Counted from the first letter of the stretch, positions 9,532 to 19,707 are shown. The stretch is 64,000 nucleotides of DNA from Chloroflexota bacterium (GCA_026708115.1 JAPOVL010000035.1:146494-210493), one strand, 5' to 3'. The notes: generated by a model not told the origin, from the sequence alone. Numbers and translations: made by a program.

Positions 9532-11691
9532 ATGACACCTCCGTCCGATTACGTCGAAAGAGTTTATGCCGGGGTCCTCGGCAAGATAATTGCCGTCTAC
9601 CTGGGTCGCCCGATTGAAGGCTGGTCCTATGAAATGATAATGGAGCGCTTTGGCGAGATCAATTACTACGTGCACGAGGCGCTTGACCTACCGCTGATCG
9701 TGACCGATGACGATCTCTCTGGCACCTTTACCTTTGTGCGCGCCATGCCCGACTACGGCAATAACCCGGATCTGACCCCGGTACAGATCGGACAGACCTG
9801 GCTCAATTACATCGTCGAAGGCAAGACCATATTATGGTGGGGAGGCATCGGCGATGTTACCGAACATACCGCCTATCTCCGGCTGAAAAATGGCATCCAG
9901 CCGCCGCGCAGCGGCTCGATTGAACTCAACGGCCCGGTCATGGCCGAGCAGATTGGTTCGCAGATCTTCATCGACGGCTGGGGCATGATCGCGCCCGGCG
10001 ACCCCGGCCTCGCAGCGGATCTGGCGCGGCGGGCAGCCAGTGTCAGTCACGACGGCGAAGCGATCTATGGCGCGCAAGTGGTCGCCGCCTTGGCAGCTCA
10101 GGCCTTTGTCGAATCGGACATCAATAAGCTGATCGACACCGCCCTGTCCTTGATCCCCGCCGATTCCATCACCTGCCGGATGATTACGAAGCTCCGCGAC
10201 TGGCACGCCCGCCAGCCGGACTGGCGCCAGACGCTGGAGCAAATCGACCGCGAATATAGCCGCGATCGCTATCCCGGCAATTGCCATATCGTGCCCAACC
10301 ACGCGCGGATTATTCTAGCCTTGCTCTATGGCGACGACGATTTTCAAAAATCACTGATGGTGGTCAATACCTCCGGTTTTGACACCGACTGCAACTCCGG
10401 CAATGTTGGCTGCATCATGGGGATCAAAAACGGCTTGGGCGGCATCGACGCCGGACCAGACTGGCGCGGCCCGGTCTCCGATCGCCTGTATCTGCCAACG
10501 GCGGACGGCGGCAGCGCTATCAGCGATGCGGTCAGCGAAACTTACAAACTGGTCAATATCGGGCGGGGGATGCAGGGATTGCAGCCGCTTGCCCCGAAAA
10601 ACGGGGCGCGATTTCATTTCAGTCTGCCAGGGTCAGTGCAGGGTTTTGAGTCTGAAACCGGGCGCGAATCCAAAGCTGCCGTGACCATCGAAAATGTCTC
10701 GGGACACAGCAAGAACGGCGGCCGATCGCTGGCGCTTCGCTTTCACCGGCTGGCGAAAGGGCGCATTGCCAGAGCAGCCACGCTCACGTTTATCCCCTCG
10801 CAGGAAATTGCCGATTATTTTGACGAGCGCGGTTACCGCTTGCTGGCGTCGCCAACCTTGTATCCAGGACAAGTGGTCCGCGCAAGCCTCGTGGCGGGGG
10901 CAGCCAATGCCGATACCGTGACGCTGCGGCTCTATGCACGGCATTACAACGAAGATGATGCGCTACAGATCATCGGCAGCGAGTCAGTTCAGGTTGCGCC
11001 CGGCGCAGAAGTCAACCTGTCATGGCGCGTGCCAGAGACCGGCAACCAGCCCATTGCCTGCATCGGCATCGAGATTACGGGCCAGCATGGCGCCAGCGGC
11101 GTCATCTACCTGGATTGGCTCACCTGGGACGGCGCGCCCAACATGCGCCTGAACCGGCCCTACATCAGCGAAGCCGGGCAGGAGAAACGCAAGAGACCGA
11201 AGTTCTGGAAGAAGGCCTGGATCTACGCGCTGGATTCCAGCGAGCGTTTCGATTCCTGGGACTACTGGACACAAGCTTACCGGCTGATACAGAATGAGGG
11301 CCGCGGCCTGCTGATACAAGGGACGCGCGACTGGATCGACTATCAATTTGCTGCCACGGCTATGCCGCGTGTCTGTGAAGCCGGGGGGATCGCCGTGCGC
11401 GTGCAGGGCCTGCAGCGCTATTATGCGCTGCTGCTGGATCACGAAAAGGCTCGCATCGTTCGCGTCCTGGACGGTGAAACCGTCCTGGCCGAAACCGACA
11501 CGGGCTGGTCCGTCGAGCAAAATTACGATCTCAAATTGAAAGTCGAAGGGGACAAGCTGACCGCCTTCGTCGCTGGCGAGCAAGTGCTTGAAACACAAGA
11601 CCCGGACAACGCCCTGACAGGCGGCGGTATTGCCCTGATTGCGCAAGCAGGTTTTATCTACTTTGATAACCTTGCCGTCAGGCCCCTCTAA
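9532..11691 (+). CDS. ADP-ribosylglycohydrolase-family protein with C-terminal beta-sandwich domains
   Basis: 'DYVERVYAGVLGKIIAVYLGRPIEGWSYE' and 'DTDCNSGNVGCIMGIKNGLGG' ARH signatures; C-terminal 'GGGIALIAQAGFIYFDNLAVRPL' jelly-roll-like tail. Start moved from 9514 to 9532 because GGAG lies 7 nt upstream of that ATG. Confidence 0.8.
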   Translation: MTPPSDYVERVYAGVLGKIIAVYLGRPIEGWSYEMIMERFGEINYYVHEALDLPLIVTDDDLSGTFTFVRAMPDYGNNPDLTPVQIGQTWLNYIVEGKTILWWGGIGDVTEHTAYLRLKNGIQPPRSGSIELNGPVMAEQIGSQIFIDGWGMIAPGDPGLAADLARRAASVSHDGEAIYGAQVVAALAAQAFVESDINKLIDTALSLIPADSITCRMITKLRDWHARQPDWRQTLEQIDREYSRDRYPGNCHIVPNHARIILALLYGDDDFQKSLMVVNTSGFDTDCNSGNVGCIMGIKNGLGGIDAGPDWRGPVSDRLYLPTADGGSAISDAVSETYKLVNIGRGMQGLQPLAPKNGARFHFSLPGSVQGFESETGRESKAAVTIENVSGHSKNGGRSLALRFHRLAKGRIARAATLTFIPSQEIADYFDERGYRLLASPTLYPGQVVRASLVAGAANADTVTLRLYARHYNEDDALQIIGSESVQVAPGAEVNLSWRVPETGNQPIACIGIEITGQHGASGVIYLDWLTWDGAPNMRLNRPYISEAGQEKRKRPKFWKKAWIYALDSSERFDSWDYWTQAYRLIQNEGRGLLIQGTRDWIDYQFAATAMPRVCEAGGIAVRVQGLQRYYALLLDHEKARIVRVLDGETVLAETDTGWSVEQNYDLKLKVEGDKLTAFVAGEQVLETQDPDNALTGGGIALIAQAGFIYFDNLAVRPL

Positions 11692-11697
11692 AGGGCA

Positions 11698-13128
11698 TCA
11701 CTGCGGCCAAATCGCGCGCATTGGCCAAGCCGACAGTGTCTTGACCCGGCCCTTCCCAAACAATCGCAGGCCCTGGCTGTCGGCTCGCGACGGGTAGATG
11801 CGGCTGCATATGCTTGTCCGACCATTCGCGATGACCTCCAATACCGAGCCGTCAAGCAAGATCCGTAGCTGCAAACTTTCGCCTGGCGCGAGTTTGTGCC
11901 GCGCTTCGTTGGCGAAAGTTTCCTGGTCCTGGCCCTGGCTCGATCGCTCTCGGTTCACGCTCAGCAGCTTTCTGTCGGGATTGTAGCTGACGCGCGTTTC
12001 TTCGCTCCCATCAGAGGCGCAGGCAACAGCCAGACCCACTGCGCCTTCCGCATTCAATTCAACCTCTATATCCAGCGCGGCGCCCCTGATCTCAAGATTG
12101 TGCTCGTCGCCGGTCAACCGGATATCGCGAATGACAGTGCCGCTGCCGCGAAGCCGATTTAGCTCCGGCACGGGGGCCATGTGCAGCTGCCCATCGCGCA
12201 GGCTCAGTTCCCGCGGTATGGAGTGGCATCCGGCCCAGCCAGCCGCCACATGCGCCTCTTCGCTGCGGCCTTCGCGCAGCCACCCCCAGAGCAAGCGCCG
12301 GCCCCGCGCGTCCTCCATCGTGAATGGCGCGTAAAAATAAGCGTGATCCAGGATGCCGCTGGCCTCCGGCCTAAACTGCTGATCAACATAGTCGCCGATG
12401 AAATAGAAGACCGTGAAGGGAATTCTGCGGCCCTTGCCCGCCACGATCAGCACCCACTTGTCGCCCAACGGGAAAAAGCAGGGACATTCCCAGACGCAAC
12501 CGTCTTTGGCATAGCTGCCGGTCAATAGCGGATGCAGGAATTCCCACTGGATCAGGTCAGGCGAACGATATAGAAAAACGGAACCGCCCACCGGTTTGAT
12601 GCGCGAGGCAAGCAGCATATACCAGGTATCGCCTTCGCGCCATATCATCGGGTCACGCAAATCGTAGTGCTGATTGGCTATGGCCGGGATCTCGCTCAAA
12701 ATCGGGTTGCCATGGTGTTTCTCCCAACTTAGCAAACCATCCCGGCTCGTGGCTATGCACTGCGATTGCTGACCATAACCCTCCGGGCCAACACCTGTAT
12801 ACACGGCCGTCGCTACGCCATCGTTGTCTACCACACAGCCAGACCAGCAGCCGGTTGCATCCGGTCCCCCCGGCGTTGGAGACAGCGCAACCGGCAGATC
12901 CCGCCACAGGATCGCGTCCTCGCTCACGGCATGTCCCCAATGCGCGAGACCAAAGCGGGGACTCTCAGGGTGGTATTGGTAAAAGAGATGATACTTTCCG
13001 CCCCACTGGATCACGCCGTTGGGGTCGTTCATCCAACTCGCGGGCGCGACAAAATGATAGACGGGCCGGTGCGTATCCCGCGCCAGGTTGCGACGCTGCT
13101 CGGCGAAATCTTGATTTATTACAGTCAT
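11698..13128 (-). CDS. Glycoside hydrolase family 32 (beta-fructofuranosidase/fructanase-like)
   Basis: 'ASWMNDPNGVIQWGGKYHLFYQYHP', 'LRDPMIW', 'VWECPCFFPLG'. Confidence 0.93.
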   Translation of the reverse strand: MTVINQDFAEQRRNLARDTHRPVYHFVAPASWMNDPNGVIQWGGKYHLFYQYHPESPRFGLAHWGHAVSEDAILWRDLPVALSPTPGGPDATGCWSGCVVDNDGVATAVYTGVGPEGYGQQSQCIATSRDGLLSWEKHHGNPILSEIPAIANQHYDLRDPMIWREGDTWYMLLASRIKPVGGSVFLYRSPDLIQWEFLHPLLTGSYAKDGCVWECPCFFPLGDKWVLIVAGKGRRIPFTVFYFIGDYVDQQFRPEASGILDHAYFYAPFTMEDARGRRLLWGWLREGRSEEAHVAAGWAGCHSIPRELSLRDGQLHMAPVPELNRLRGSGTVIRDIRLTGDEHNLEIRGAALDIEVELNAEGAVGLAVACASDGSEETRVSYNPDRKLLSVNRERSSQGQDQETFANEARHKLAPGESLQLRILLDGSVLEVIANGRTSICSRIYPSRADSQGLRLFGKGRVKTLSAWPMRAIWPQ

Positions 13129-13388
13129 GCTGGAGCTTCCATGTCATTGTAAAGGGAATTATATGTTAATGTACCCTAACTATACCAAGAGCGGTACGTG
13201 CCAAAGTACTTGATGCAACTGAACAAAAAAGCCAGTGTCCGGTTGACATCGGCGCAACAATTTCGGCATACTTCCCTCAGCAACAACTGAGGAGAGTATG
13301 TGGCTACTGCCTTCTGGCATGCCTGAAATGCCAGATGACCACGAACAGTTGCCGTAAAGCGAACGTAACCGTTCATAGGCCTCCTCCT

Positions 13389-13430
13389 TTCAGAATAAAC
13401 AAGCGCCCGGCCCGGCGCTTGTTTGCATTC
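13389..13430 (-). terminator. Strong intergenic hairpin between sugar permease operon and GH32 (terminator or processing site)
   Basis: CAGAAT+AAACAAGCGCC (13389-13405) / GGCGCTTGTTT+GC+ATTCTG (13412-13430): 17 paired bases, 2-nt bulge, 6-nt loop. Confidence 0.55.
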
Positions 13431-13514
13431 TGGCGAAGGATTTCGCCACAACTAGCTTATCATAATCCCAAAAAACTGGCGATGTTGCCTACTAGGACAA
13501 TCACAGGCAATCAC

Positions 13515-14432
13515 TTAACCCTTCAGGCCCACAGAGGCGATGCCGCCGATGAGCTGCTCCTGGGCAAAGAAGAAGACCAGGATAGGCGGAATCATCATAA
13601 CCAGGTTGGCCGCCATCAGCAGATTGGTGTTGGGACTGTAACGAGTGGCAAAGTTCGCCAGGCCGATTGCGATCGTGAATTGATCCGTGTTGTTCAGATA
13701 AATGAGCGGTCCCAACAGATCGCCCCAGGAACCGAGAAACATGAATACCACCACCACCGCCAGCACCGGACGGCACAAAGGCAAAATGATGAAACGAAAG
13801 ATGCCAAAATAACTGCAGCCATCGATCTTCGCCGCTTCGTCCAAATCGCGCGGGAACGTGCGCATGTATTGCCGTATCAGAAAGATGAAGAAGGCGTTGC
13901 CCGCAAATGACGGCACGATCAAAGGCAGATAAGTCCCGTACCAGCCTAATTCAAGAAAAAGCAAAAACTGTGGAATCATCTGCGATTGCCAAGGAATAAG
14001 CATGGTGATGATCAAGACGTTGAACAGAAATCCGCTGCCGCGAAAGCGCAGCCGGGCGAAGGCGTAAGCCACCAGCGTACACGAGAATATCGTGCCAACG
14101 ACATTTCCTCCAAAAATAATCAATGTATTCAGCGTGAAGCGCAAGAAAGGCCGCACCGGGTCCAGCAACGCAGTTTCGAAGTTGCGCCATTCGAAGTGCT
14201 CGCTGGGGAACCAATCCGGCGGGATGCTATAGAAAGGAACGCTGTCCGGCTTGAGCGCCGCGGTCAACATCCAGGAAACCGGCAGCAGCACAAAGCCGCA
14301 CAGGGCCAGCAGAATCGCATAGAGGACCAGCAAACGCAAGAGTTTGCGCCCGCGCGGGATAATGTCATCGCGCAGCCGCCGCATAGTAGATCTGTGGGAC
14401 TGATTGGGAGATGGACTGCCGCGCATGATCAA
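13515..14432 (-). CDS. Carbohydrate ABC transporter permease (MalG-like)
   Basis: 'PRDLDEAAKIDGCSYFGIFRFIILPLCRPVLAVVVVFMFLGSWGDLLGPLIYL'. Confidence 0.92.
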   Translation of the reverse strand: MIMRGSPSPNQSHRSTMRRLRDDIIPRGRKLLRLLVLYAILLALCGFVLLPVSWMLTAALKPDSVPFYSIPPDWFPSEHFEWRNFETALLDPVRPFLRFTLNTLIIFGGNVVGTIFSCTLVAYAFARLRFRGSGFLFNVLIITMLIPWQSQMIPQFLLFLELGWYGTYLPLIVPSFAGNAFFIFLIRQYMRTFPRDLDEAAKIDGCSYFGIFRFIILPLCRPVLAVVVVFMFLGSWGDLLGPLIYLNNTDQFTIAIGLANFATRYSPNTNLLMAANLVMMIPPILVFFFAQEQLIGGIASVGLKG

Positions 14433-15385
14433 GCCCGATCCTCCTCGCTCTCATAATACACCCAGCGCTCGGAAGTGCGAAATGTGATCAAAATGACGAT
14501 CGTCGCAATGACTACCAATACCCAAGACAGCGCCGAGGCATAGCCAAAGCGCCCGTTCTGGAAGCCTTCTTCATAGACATTCAGCAGATAAAATTGCAGG
14601 GCGCTCGCGCGTGTGCCGCCTCGTCCAGCCAGAACATAAGCTACGTCAAAGACCTGGAAGGCCGCGACCAGACCCGTAATGAGCTGGAAAAAGATGCTCG
14701 GCGTCAGCATAGGCAGTGTCACGAAACGGAACTTCTGTCTGGGATTCGCGCCGTCGATGGTCGCGGCTTCATAGAGGTGGGGCGGGATATTCTGCAATCC
14801 GGCCAAATAAATGATGACCCCGCCGCCGACACCCCATAGGCCCATCAGAATGACGGCCGGAATAGCCCAGTCGCGGCTGGCGAGCCAGCGGGGTGGATGC
14901 GCGATGCCAATCGACTGCAAGACTTGATTGACCACGCCGACATCGGGATTCAACAGAATTGACCACAAGACGGCCACAGCGGTACCGGCAATAACGGAAG
15001 GCATGAACAGCACCGTGCGGAAGAAATACATGCCGCGTATGCGTTGATTCAGCAGCAGAGCAAGAGAGAGACCGACGACGGTATAGATGGGCAACGACAA
15101 GATGACGAACCGGAATGTCACCCGCAGCGAGTTATAGAAGTCGCGATCGGAAAACATCTTCTCGTAGTTTTTCAAGCCAACCCAGTTCGGTGGCGTGAGC
15201 AGGTTCCAGTCCGTCAAACTAATGAGCAAGGAAGCGATGACAGGACCGATGATGAAGACGACCAAGCCGATAAGCCAAGGCAACAGGAACAGGTACGCGA
15301 CGCGTTCTTCGCGCCGTTCCATCGTTCCCAGTGTCCGCTTGCCTCGGGTCCGGCCTCTAAAGCGAGACTGTTCAATTGCCTGCAT
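14429..15385 (-). CDS. Carbohydrate ABC transporter permease (MalF-like)
   Basis: 'LYEAATIDGANPRQKFRFVTLPMLTPSIFFQLITGLVAAFQVFDVAYVLAGRGG'; ATGA overlap with 13515-14432. Confidence 0.92.
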   Translation of the reverse strand: MQAIEQSRFRGRTRGKRTLGTMERREERVAYLFLLPWLIGLVVFIIGPVIASLLISLTDWNLLTPPNWVGLKNYEKMFSDRDFYNSLRVTFRFVILSLPIYTVVGLSLALLLNQRIRGMYFFRTVLFMPSVIAGTAVAVLWSILLNPDVGVVNQVLQSIGIAHPPRWLASRDWAIPAVILMGLWGVGGGVIIYLAGLQNIPPHLYEAATIDGANPRQKFRFVTLPMLTPSIFFQLITGLVAAFQVFDVAYVLAGRGGTRASALQFYLLNVYEEGFQNGRFGYASALSWVLVVIATIVILITFRTSERWVYYESEEDRA

Positions 15386-15454
15386 AAGCTAGAAATTCGC
15401 AACATGGCGCCGCGGGACGCGTGACTGCCCCACAGCGCCATGCCTTAAGCGCAA

Positions 15455-16732
15455 CTATTCGGTTTCGAATGTATCCCAGGTTTCCCAGAGCTGATCCAGG
15501 TCATCCTGAATGATGGGCGCGATCTCATCCAGCGCCTCTTGCGCCGGGATGCCATCTTCGATCATCAAGCTGTTGATCGCCTCGGCGATCTCCCCATAAG
15601 CGCCCCAGACAGTCGGGACGAAAACGGTCGAGCGGCCCAAATTGATGGCTTCCAGCAATTCCTGGCGGCCCTCGCTGCCTTCCGCCCAGTTCATCTCTTC
15701 CGCCATGCGCATATTCATCGGCAGCCCGCCAGCCTCGGCGCGCATACGGTTGCCTTCCGTCGCCCAGAACAGAATGAATTGCAGCGCCTCTTGCAGATTG
15801 TCGCTGCCACTCAGCGCCATCAACTCATCCGAGCCCGTATACACCCAGGCCGGATCGCCCTCAGCTTCCACCGGCGGCGGCGCGGCGCCCCAATTCACGC
15901 CGGCAGCTTCCAGCAGCGGCTGGGCTATCGGGCTGTCTGCCATCGCCATCGCCAACTGCCCTGCTGCCAACATATCATTGGCAGAGTTGCCCACCAGGCT
16001 CAGGTCAGCCGAACTCAGGATGCCATCCGTGCCCGCCATATCCGCCACGACCTGATAGAAGTGCGCCGTCGCTTCGTCATTGACATAGCCCATGACGCTG
16101 CGGCCATCTTCGCTGAAGTAATTGGCGGCATCCGTCCACCAAGGCATAGGCAGCGTCCCGCCCCACACTCGCTCCGACATATCATCGCTGTACGCCGAAA
16201 GCTGGGCGACGAGACCGGCATATTCGTCAATCGTTATCGGCTCAGTCGACGAGAGATGCGGCGCGCCAGCGGCATCAAAGACATCCTTGTTGTAGAATAT
16301 ATTGTATCCCGCCGTGAACGTGCCCAGGCAGAATACCTGCCCGTCCAGCGCGCAATTTCTCGATACCGCGCCGGCATTGTAGTCTTCGATATTCACTCCC
16401 GCAGACTCCAATACATCGTCGATTGGCGCCACCAAACCAGCTCTGATCCAGCGGATAACGTAGGGGAAAGCGATATCAGGCGGCTGCCCTGCCAGGAAGG
16501 CCGTGTCTACTTTCGTGACATATTCACCTTCCGGCACATCGGTAATCCGGACCTTGATGTTAGGATGCGCGGCTTCAAAGGCCTCGACCACTGACGGCAA
16601 GAAGCCAGTGCCGTCCAGAAACATCCACAGATCAAGCGTAACTTCTTCGTCCTGCGCCGCGGCCGTTCCAAAAAAGGAACTCAACAGTATTGCCGTGGCT
16701 GCCAACAGGAAGATTCTGGTCAAGCGGTTCAT
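15455..16732 (-). CDS. Carbohydrate ABC transporter substrate-binding protein (family 1)
   Basis: Signal peptide '..GTAAAQDEEVTLDLWMFLDGTG', SBP_bac_1-type sequence. Confidence 0.92.
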   Translation of the reverse strand: MNRLTRIFLLAATAILLSSFFGTAAAQDEEVTLDLWMFLDGTGFLPSVVEAFEAAHPNIKVRITDVPEGEYVTKVDTAFLAGQPPDIAFPYVIRWIRAGLVAPIDDVLESAGVNIEDYNAGAVSRNCALDGQVFCLGTFTAGYNIFYNKDVFDAAGAPHLSSTEPITIDEYAGLVAQLSAYSDDMSERVWGGTLPMPWWTDAANYFSEDGRSVMGYVNDEATAHFYQVVADMAGTDGILSSADLSLVGNSANDMLAAGQLAMAMADSPIAQPLLEAAGVNWGAAPPPVEAEGDPAWVYTGSDELMALSGSDNLQEALQFILFWATEGNRMRAEAGGLPMNMRMAEEMNWAEGSEGRQELLEAINLGRSTVFVPTVWGAYGEIAEAINSLMIEDGIPAQEALDEIAPIIQDDLDQLWETWDTFETE

Positions 16733-16965
16733 TTCCTTTGTCCTTTCTTCTCAACTGGATATGTGCTTAGTCAGATAAGCTCTCTCTAACGATCGGGCAT
16801 GGTTCGTTCCTCCAATCTCCTGCATGTAAGTCAATGCGTCTATCTTGAATTCCGTCTGTCTTTCGGCGCAGCGTCCTCCGATCCCATCTGTATGGTGTTG
16901 CTGTGCCGAGACAAGAGCCACAGCTTCTTTATTGGCATTGCTGTCCGTACTATTTAGTAGCTAAA

Positions 16966-17071
16966 CCGCTCGGCGCCTAACCGGCGAACGAGTCCCAGGA
17001 ATGCCGCGCTCACACAAAACAAGCAGTGTTCTCGTCGCGTGAGCGACGCGGTTTATCAAAAAAAGAGTACC
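16966..17071 (+). repeat. Dispersed intergenic repeat, copy A
   Basis: CCGCTCGGCG..CCAGGAATGCCGCGCTCACACAAAACAAGC..CTCGTCGCGTGAGCGACGCGGTTTATCAAAAAAAGAGTACC; aligns to copies at 45445, 45592, 49117. Confidence 0.8.
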
Positions 17072-17316
17072 AAGTTTAGCCACGATTTTCCATTGTATCG
17101 CAAATGCCCCGCGCAAAGGCTGGATAGGTCGGATTACTTGTGTCAGGGATGACGATCGGAATGTTTTGCTCCGGTACTGACGATTTCTGCCGTCTCGTCG
17201 ATCCCAGCCTCATGCGCAGCCCATGGATCAGCCGGCGGCGACGAGTCGCACATGTCCGCTCGAATGACCACAAAATGCCGGTATTTCGGCACAGTGTATA
17301 GATACAGTATATATAC

Positions 17317-17335
17317 GGGGGGGGGGGGGGGGGGG
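17317..17335 (+). repeat. Homopolymer G(19) tract
   Basis: Direct count: 19 consecutive G after 'gatacagtatatatac'. Confidence 0.95.
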
Positions 17336-17622
17336 CAATTTGGCAGGCGGCGCAGCGAATATGAATGCGCGCCGCTCCGGGCTCGAACTGAGAGAAAGAA
17401 TAATCGCGGTCATATAGCCAAGCGTAACATCGTTTAGAGCGGAAAGTGCGACTAGATGTTCGCGCAGGTCGCGTAGACACCCTGGAACCGGTCGAGGATG
17501 GGGGTGTATTTCAACAGACTCGGATGGATCGCCACTAGCAAATCGTTCGTATTTTGGCTTAAGGATCTCATGTCGAGAGCTGTAAAAAGTATTTCAAGCG
17601 AAAAGGATACACTACCTTGTTT

Positions 17623-17652
17623 TTGACAATCCGCTGACAGCAGCAGTAAAAT
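17623..17652 (+). promoter_or_regulatory. Sigma-70-like promoter upstream of SBP gene
   Basis: TTGACA (17623-17628) - 18 nt - TAAAAT (17647-17652), about 45 nt before ATG 17698. Confidence 0.5.
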
Positions 17653-17697
17653 ACCGTTGACGCAAATAAATCGATTTAACAGTATTGGAGAATTCTC

Positions 17698-19638
17698 ATG
17701 AAGAACTTGATTACGCTTTCACTCTTCGGTCTTTTACTGATCCTCGCGTTTGGAACGGTGGGGGCACAAGACATGATGTACGGTGAAGCGCCGATGCTGG
17801 CCGCTCTGGTCGAGGCTGGCGAATTGCCACGGGTGGAAGAACGCCTGCCTGCAGATCCTCTCGTGATTACGCCCTACGAACGCATCGGTGATTATGGTGG
17901 TGAATGGCGTTCGGCTATGGTCGGCGGCTTGGATCATATTTGGATGATCCGATTGATGGCCTACGAAAACCTGATTCGCTTCACACCGGATTGGACGGGC
18001 TTGATGCCAGGTGTGGCAAAATCATTCTCGGGGAATGACGAAGCGACCGAGTTCACATTTGAACTGCGCGAAGGTCTGCGCTGGTCGGATGGCGCGCCCT
18101 TCACGGCCGACGATATCACCTTCTGGTACGATGATGTCTTGACAAACGAAGATTTGACGCCGACGATAGCGACCTGGCTGATCTCAGGCGGCGAGCCCCT
18201 GAGCGTCGAGAAGATCGACGACTTCACGGTCAAGTTTCACTTCAGCACACCAAACGGTCTCTTCCTGCAGAACCTAGCATCGATCCTCGGCTGTGGACCG
18301 ACCAGTTATCCGCGCCATTACCTCGAGCCCTATCACATCAACTACGCGGAAGACATTGATGCAAAGATTGCCGAAGCCGGCGTCAGCGACTGGGTGGAGC
18401 TCTTCCAGTCCAAGGGTGGCGTCGAGCCCTGCTTCTGGACCAATACCAGCTTCTGGCAGTCGGACACAGTCCCGACACTGCATGCCTGGAGGCTGACGAC
18501 GACCTATGGCGGCGGGACGGGCCGCGTTGTTGCCGAGCGCAATCCCTATTACTTCAAGACCGACCCCGAGGGCAATCAGTTGCCGTATATCGATACCATG
18601 ATCTTCGACCAGCTTGAGGACAAGGAAACCCTGCTGCTGCAAGTCCTCAACGGCGATATCGACATGATGGCGCGCCACTTTAACTCGGCGGCCAACCGGC
18701 CGATTGTCTACGACAACCGTGAAGCCGGCGGTTATTACGCGTACGGCGTGGTCGGTGAAGACGCCAATATGACCGCGCTTGCGATCAACCTCACCCACCT
18801 GGATCCGGTCAAACGCGAGATCTTCCAGAACAAAGACTTCCGCATTGGCCTCTCACATGCGATCAATCGGCAAGAAATCGTCGACATCGTTTACCTCGGT
18901 CGAGGCGAGCCAAGGCAGATAGCGCCGCAGGCGGATTCCCCCTTCTACGACGAAGAATTCGCTCATCAGTACACTGAGTATAATGTCGACCTGGCAAACG
19001 AGCATCTGGACAAGGCTGGCTACACCGACCGCGATGCTGAGGGATTTCGCTTCGGTCCGGACGGGGAGCGCATCAGCATCATCGTCGAAGCGGGTGATCT
19101 GTTCGGCCGCGGCTGGCCCGATGTTCTAGAGTTGATCCAAGGCTATTGGGCAGCAGTGGGTATCCACATGGAACCCCGCATCATCGACCGCTCGCTCCTG
19201 GTCTCGCGCAAGATCAACAGCGAACATGACGCCACGATTTGGGGCGCAAGCGGGGGGCTGGATGTATACCTCACACCGATCTGGTATTTCCCCTCTGACC
19301 CGGTCGAGAGCGCCTACGCCCCGCTGTGGACAAAATGGTATTTCGACCCCGAAACCGGTGAAGAGCCGCCCGAAGCCGCCAAGAAGCAGATGGAGCTCTT
19401 TGACCAGATTAAAGCCACTGGGGATCTCGACCTGCAAGCCGAGTTGATGGCGGAACTGCTAGCGATCGCGAAGGAAGAGTTCTATGTAATGGGCATCAAC
19501 TCGAATCCGGGAGGCTATGGCATCGCCAAGAACTACTTCCGCAATGTGCCGGCAACATCGACCGGATCCTGGAAGTTCCCCTGGCCGGCGCCGATCAATA
19601 CGACGCTCTTCTTCATCGAAGAGGGCGCGCAGCAGTAA
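17698..19638 (+). CDS. ABC transporter substrate-binding protein, family 5
   Basis: Signal peptide ..GTVGAQD; 'FTFELREGLRWSDGAPFTADDITFWYDDV'. Confidence 0.92.
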   Translation: MKNLITLSLFGLLLILAFGTVGAQDMMYGEAPMLAALVEAGELPRVEERLPADPLVITPYERIGDYGGEWRSAMVGGLDHIWMIRLMAYENLIRFTPDWTGLMPGVAKSFSGNDEATEFTFELREGLRWSDGAPFTADDITFWYDDVLTNEDLTPTIATWLISGGEPLSVEKIDDFTVKFHFSTPNGLFLQNLASILGCGPTSYPRHYLEPYHINYAEDIDAKIAEAGVSDWVELFQSKGGVEPCFWTNTSFWQSDTVPTLHAWRLTTTYGGGTGRVVAERNPYYFKTDPEGNQLPYIDTMIFDQLEDKETLLLQVLNGDIDMMARHFNSAANRPIVYDNREAGGYYAYGVVGEDANMTALAINLTHLDPVKREIFQNKDFRIGLSHAINRQEIVDIVYLGRGEPRQIAPQADSPFYDEEFAHQYTEYNVDLANEHLDKAGYTDRDAEGFRFGPDGERISIIVEAGDLFGRGWPDVLELIQGYWAAVGIHMEPRIIDRSLLVSRKINSEHDATIWGASGGLDVYLTPIWYFPSDPVESAYAPLWTKWYFDPETGEEPPEAAKKQMELFDQIKATGDLDLQAELMAELLAIAKEEFYVMGINSNPGGYGIAKNYFRNVPATSTGSWKFPWPAPINTTLFFIEEGAQQ

Positions 19639-19681
19639 AGCGATCGCTGGACGGGACCGCGCTTGCAAAGCATAAATGTAG

Positions 19682-19707
19682 GGGCGTCACGGCGTGACGC
19701 CCATTTT
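19682..19707 (+). terminator. Hairpin after SBP gene, terminator-like
   Basis: GGGCGTCAC (19682-19690) GGC GTGACGCCC (19694-19702) then ATTTT. Confidence 0.55.

Noticed and set aside
17076-17480. Overlapping small ORFs across the poly-G spacer (134, 61 and 61 aa)
   Set aside because: Translations are dominated by the homopolymer (PPPPPP/GGGGG) and look non-coding.
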